Of a DNA stretch of 64,000 bases, positions 61,653 through 64,000 are shown one piece after another (within the stretch, counting starts at the first letter, position 1; each line of letters begins with the position of its first letter). Made by a program: the position numbers and the translations under genes. Below the pieces are notes generated by a model, which saw nothing but the letters and a program-made list of their open reading frames with translations, was not told where the DNA came from and made no database searches. Where the stretch lies: NCBI GenBank assembly GCA_004193555.1, contig RPGP01000001.1, forward strand, positions 1,166,790-1,230,789, written 5' to 3'. The stretch is from Desulfobacteraceae bacterium Eth-SRB1. GTDB taxonomy: Bacteria > Desulfobacterota > Desulfobacteria > Desulfobacterales > ETH-SRB1.

Positions 61653-63043
61653 TGACTCTAACTGAAACAGCTTTTAAAAAACTTCGAGATATAGTGGGCA
61701 CATCCAATTGCACCAGGGCAAAAGAGGATTTGGCCTGTTATGCATACGACGCAACCGCCCGTACTTACATGCCTGACACTGTTTTGTTTCCGAAAAACAG
61801 CGATGAAGTATCCGCAATATTAAGGCTTGCCAACCAGTACAATTTCTTTGTAATCCCGCGTGGTTCCGGTTCAGGAATGACCGGAGGCTCTCTTGCTGTC
61901 AATGGAGGAGTGATCGTCGTGATGTCACGTTTTAACCGGATTCTTAAAATTGACACGGACAATCTGATTGCCCATGTAGAACCCGGTGTTATTACAAGCC
62001 ATTTACATAAGACTGTTGAAAAACAGGGTCTTTTTTATCCTCCGGATCCGGCAAGTTCCGAATTTTCCACCCTGGGCGGCAATCTGGCCGAATGTGCCGG
62101 AGGCCCCAGAGCGGTCAAATATGGCGTAACAAGAGACTATGTTCTGGGACTCGAAGTTGTCCTGCCAACAGGAGAGATAATAAACACAGGTGTGCAGACA
62201 GCCAAGGGAGTGGTCGGATATGATTTGACCCGGTTTATTGTCGGCTCTGAAGGGACTCTTGGAATAATTACTCGCATGGTACTACGTCTTCTGCCTCTCC
62301 CAAAAGCAATTAAGACGATGACGGTTGTTTTTGATATGATGGAAACAGCGGCAGAAGCTGTCTCATCAATTATCAGACACAGCATAATACCACGCACCAT
62401 AGAATATATGGACAATGCTTCAATAAAGTGTGTGGAGAACCATCTTAAGCTGGGACTGCCTGTCCGGGCCGGCGCTTTACTTCTTATAGAAGCGGACGGC
62501 AATGGAGATGAGGTGGAAAAAACCATGGAAGAAATAAAAGAGCTCTGTATGGAGCAGGGCGCAACAGGTTTTGAAATGGCTCAGACAAAAAAGGAGGCGG
62601 CAAACCTCTGGAAAGCCCGCAAGGCGATCTCTTCTGCCCTGTTTAAATATGGGCCGGATAAGATAAATGAGGATATTGTGGTTCCAAGAAGTAAAGTGCC
62701 TGATATGGCAAGAAAAATAAATGCACTAAGGGCCGAAACAGGGCTGACCATGGTTAGCTTCGGACATGCTGGTGATGGGAACATCCATTTTAATATCATA
62801 CTGGATAAAAAGAATAAGGAAGAGCTGAAAAAGGCTGATACGGCAGTTGAAGCTCTTTTCGACTATACTCTTGAACTTGGAGGAACTATTTCCGGTGAGC
62901 ATGGAATAGGAATAACCAAGGCGCCGTATCTGGCAAGGGAGATCGGTCCCGTTGAACTGGCGCTTATGAAAAAACTAAAAATGGTTTTTGATCCAAAGGG
63001 GATACTCAATCCAGGCAAGATATTTTCAACAAATGGTAATTAA
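61652..63043 (+). CDS. glcD: FAD-linked oxidase, GlcD/D-lactate dehydrogenase type
   Basis: A 463-aa FAD-dependent 2-hydroxyacid dehydrogenase. The FAD-binding PP-loop region has IPRGSGSGMTGGSLAVNGGV, YPPDPASSEFSTLGGNLAEC and FIVGSEGTLGIITRM. The C-terminal substrate domain has SFGHAGDGNIHFNI and GEHGIGITKAPYL with metal-like His residues. It oxidises glycolate or D-lactate, normally passing electrons to an iron-sulfur partner (GlcF-like), not present here. ATG overlaps the dnaA-like stop by one base (TAATG), so they are coupled. Confidence 0.9.
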   Translation: MTLTETAFKKLRDIVGTSNCTRAKEDLACYAYDATARTYMPDTVLFPKNSDEVSAILRLANQYNFFVIPRGSGSGMTGGSLAVNGGVIVVMSRFNRILKIDTDNLIAHVEPGVITSHLHKTVEKQGLFYPPDPASSEFSTLGGNLAECAGGPRAVKYGVTRDYVLGLEVVLPTGEIINTGVQTAKGVVGYDLTRFIVGSEGTLGIITRMVLRLLPLPKAIKTMTVVFDMMETAAEAVSSIIRHSIIPRTIEYMDNASIKCVENHLKLGLPVRAGALLLIEADGNGDEVEKTMEEIKELCMEQGATGFEMAQTKKEAANLWKARKAISSALFKYGPDKINEDIVVPRSKVPDMARKINALRAETGLTMVSFGHAGDGNIHFNIILDKKNKEELKKADTAVEALFDYTLELGGTISGEHGIGITKAPYLAREIGPVELALMKKLKMVFDPKGILNPGKIFSTNGN

Positions 63044-63079
63044 AGGGACATCTTTCAAAGGGTAAAAGCATTACAGAAC

Positions 63080-63277
63080 TTACTGCATCGTAATAATCAT
63101 ACTATCCGAAGATATCAAATCTTCGATTATCTCAAGGCGGGTATTTTGATCGTTTTCTATGGCGCAACGCAAGTTTAATGAACAAAACCTCTTGCATATC
63201 GGATCCTCAATATTGAAATTCCCAAAACATCCTAAATGATCGTCAAAAGATATTTTGTTAATTATTTTTTTTGTCAT
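63080..63277 (-). CDS. Small cysteine-containing conserved protein
   Basis: A 65-aa protein: ISFDDHLGCFGNFNIEDPIC, KRFCSLNLRCAIENDQNTRL, then EIIEDL. Four cysteines in the spacing C-x12-C-x3-C-x6-C suggest a metal or cluster site. Similar short proteins are, from memory, common in Desulfobacterota but lack a known role. It stands alone on the minus strand, convergent with glcD. Confidence 0.65.
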   Translation of the reverse strand: MTKKIINKISFDDHLGCFGNFNIEDPICKRFCSLNLRCAIENDQNTRLEIIEDLISSDSMIITMQ

Positions 63278-63365
63278 AGAATATCCTTACATGGCTTTGA
63301 TAATCGTAACGAGATTAAAACTCTTGATAAATAAAAAGGCTGCGAAATTGAAACAAACATTTATT

Positions 63366-63530
63366 TTACTTTGCTATCTTAAATAATGCAAGCATTTCTT
63401 TATGAATTTCACCATTGGTTGTAAAAATTTCCTTTTTATTTATTTCAGATATTCTGCCAAAGTGAGACAGAAGCACGCCGGCTTTTTTATAAGCAGCAAT
63501 ACCAACTCTTTTTATAATTTCAAGATCCAT
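63366..63530 (-). pseudogene. Possible inositol-monophosphatase (SuhB-like) 5' fragment
   Basis: A 54-codon frame starting MDLEIIKRVGIAAYKKAGVL and LSHFGRISEINKK resembles the N-terminal helix of SuhB-type inositol monophosphatases. After about residue 35 the similarity ends (EIFTTNGEIHKEML) and the frame stops. It overlaps the hflX end by 11 bases, as a downstream gene of the same transcript would. Either a truncated suhB or a small unrelated protein. Confidence 0.45.
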
Positions 63531-64000
63531 ATCGGCAGACTAAAGCCCCCATCTTTTCAATAAGCGGAATCAAGGTCGATGCATCATTAGCTGAGACAGG
63601 AATACCTTCAAGAGAACCGATTTGTCTGTTAATGGTTTCTTTGTCAACAAGATCCTGTTTGTTCAAAACCCGGATCAATGGAATATTGTTTAGATTAAGA
63701 CTATCAAGAATTTTTTCAACAGATCTGATCTGTTCTTTGAAACGAGGGTTGCTGATATCTATAATATGAAGAAGAATATCCGCGCTTTCCAATTCTTCAA
63801 ATGTTGCCCGAAAGGCGACCATAAGCTCTTTTGGAAGATCTTTAATAAACCCCACTGTATCGGTTATGATGACCTCAATATCTCTTGGAAACTTTAAACG
63901 CCTGCTGGACGGATCTAATGTGGCAAAGAGACGATCTTCAGCGCGAACATTGCTCTTTGTGAGAGTGTTGAGCAGTGTAGATTTGCCGGCATTGGTATAC
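63520..64000 (-). CDS. hflX: HflX-type ribosome-associated GTPase, C-terminal part
   Basis: Partial; the N-terminus lies beyond the right edge. Visible are the G1 loop (YTNAGKSTLLNTLTKS), switch region RLFATLDPSSRRL, G3 ITDTVGFIKDLP, and G4 NKQDLVDK, followed by the C-terminal domain ending KMGALVCRYGS. HflX splits stalled or stressed ribosomes. The GTP-binding motifs match the HflX order including VGFIKDLP. Confidence 0.9.
   Translation of the reverse strand, partial: YTNAGKSTLLNTLTKSNVRAEDRLFATLDPSSRRLKFPRDIEVIITDTVGFIKDLPKELMVAFRATFEELESADILLHIIDISNPRFKEQIRSVEKILDSLNLNNIPLIRVLNKQDLVDKETINRQIGSLEGIPVSANDASTLIPLIEKMGALVCRYGS

Overview
This window looks like chromosomal DNA from an AT-rich Desulfobacterota bacterium (former Deltaproteobacteria, probably Desulfobacterales). 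The evidence is gene content and family resemblance: F0 ATP synthase genes without the F1 genes, an NtrC-type pilS/pilR pair near a short type IV pilin gene, a UDPGP-family uridylyltransferase, LarC, a small cysteine-containing protein typical of the group, and many GxxExxY-type leader repeats. No rRNA, tRNA or CRISPR array was seen.

Layout. (1) 0-13.4 kb is a surface-glycan locus. It has a pyruvate-dehydrogenase-like E1 alpha/beta pair with a GDP-mannose-dehydratase-like SDR on the minus strand. Divergent to these are glycosyltransferases (GT4, GT2, GT-D, GT11), an FkbM methyltransferase, WecB, and a WecD/WecE pair; a GT9 heptosyltransferase lies on the minus strand. Decayed fragments sit between the intact genes. 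(2) 13.4-30 kb is an accessory graveyard. It holds an AlbA_2 protein, HigBA, an Rpn-type nuclease, a RelE-type toxin-antitoxin pair, a dead IS21 element inside a long inverted repeat, an AbiE-like pair, a two-gene segment resembling DPANN archaeal DNA, a GAF-SpoIIE phosphatase broken by one amber codon, and many palindromic MITE-like elements. (3) 30-39.8 kb is housekeeping: an MFS transporter, larC, pgpA, lepB, pyrB-pyrC, and pilS-pilR. A four-helix-bundle gene inside a repeat array splits pilS from pilR. (4) 40-50 kb has two DUF4143-type ATPases, a sigma-54-promoted pilin gene, two tandem GT-C/TPR membrane glycosyltransferases, a methyltransferase and VapBC. (5) 50-64 kb is housekeeping again: a PPC-domain protein, ilvE, a UDP-glucose pyrophosphorylase, atpZ-atpI-atpB-atpE, uvrA, pdxA, a divergent DnaA, a GlcD-type oxidase and hflX.

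How the parts connect. The glycan genes probably build a repeat unit with aminosugars, a methylated sugar and fucose, and possibly a branched-chain sugar. PilS/PilR and the sigma-54 promoter form a plausible control circuit for the pilin, and the adjacent GT-C/TPR proteins could glycosylate it. The most notable theme is repeats rewriting genes: three housekeeping genes take their stop codons from repeats, pyrC carries an in-frame 7-bp repeat expansion, and three accessory genes or remnants contain 12-bp tandem repeats. The segment at 24-26 kb is the best candidate for inter-domain transfer, or else for an assembly chimera.
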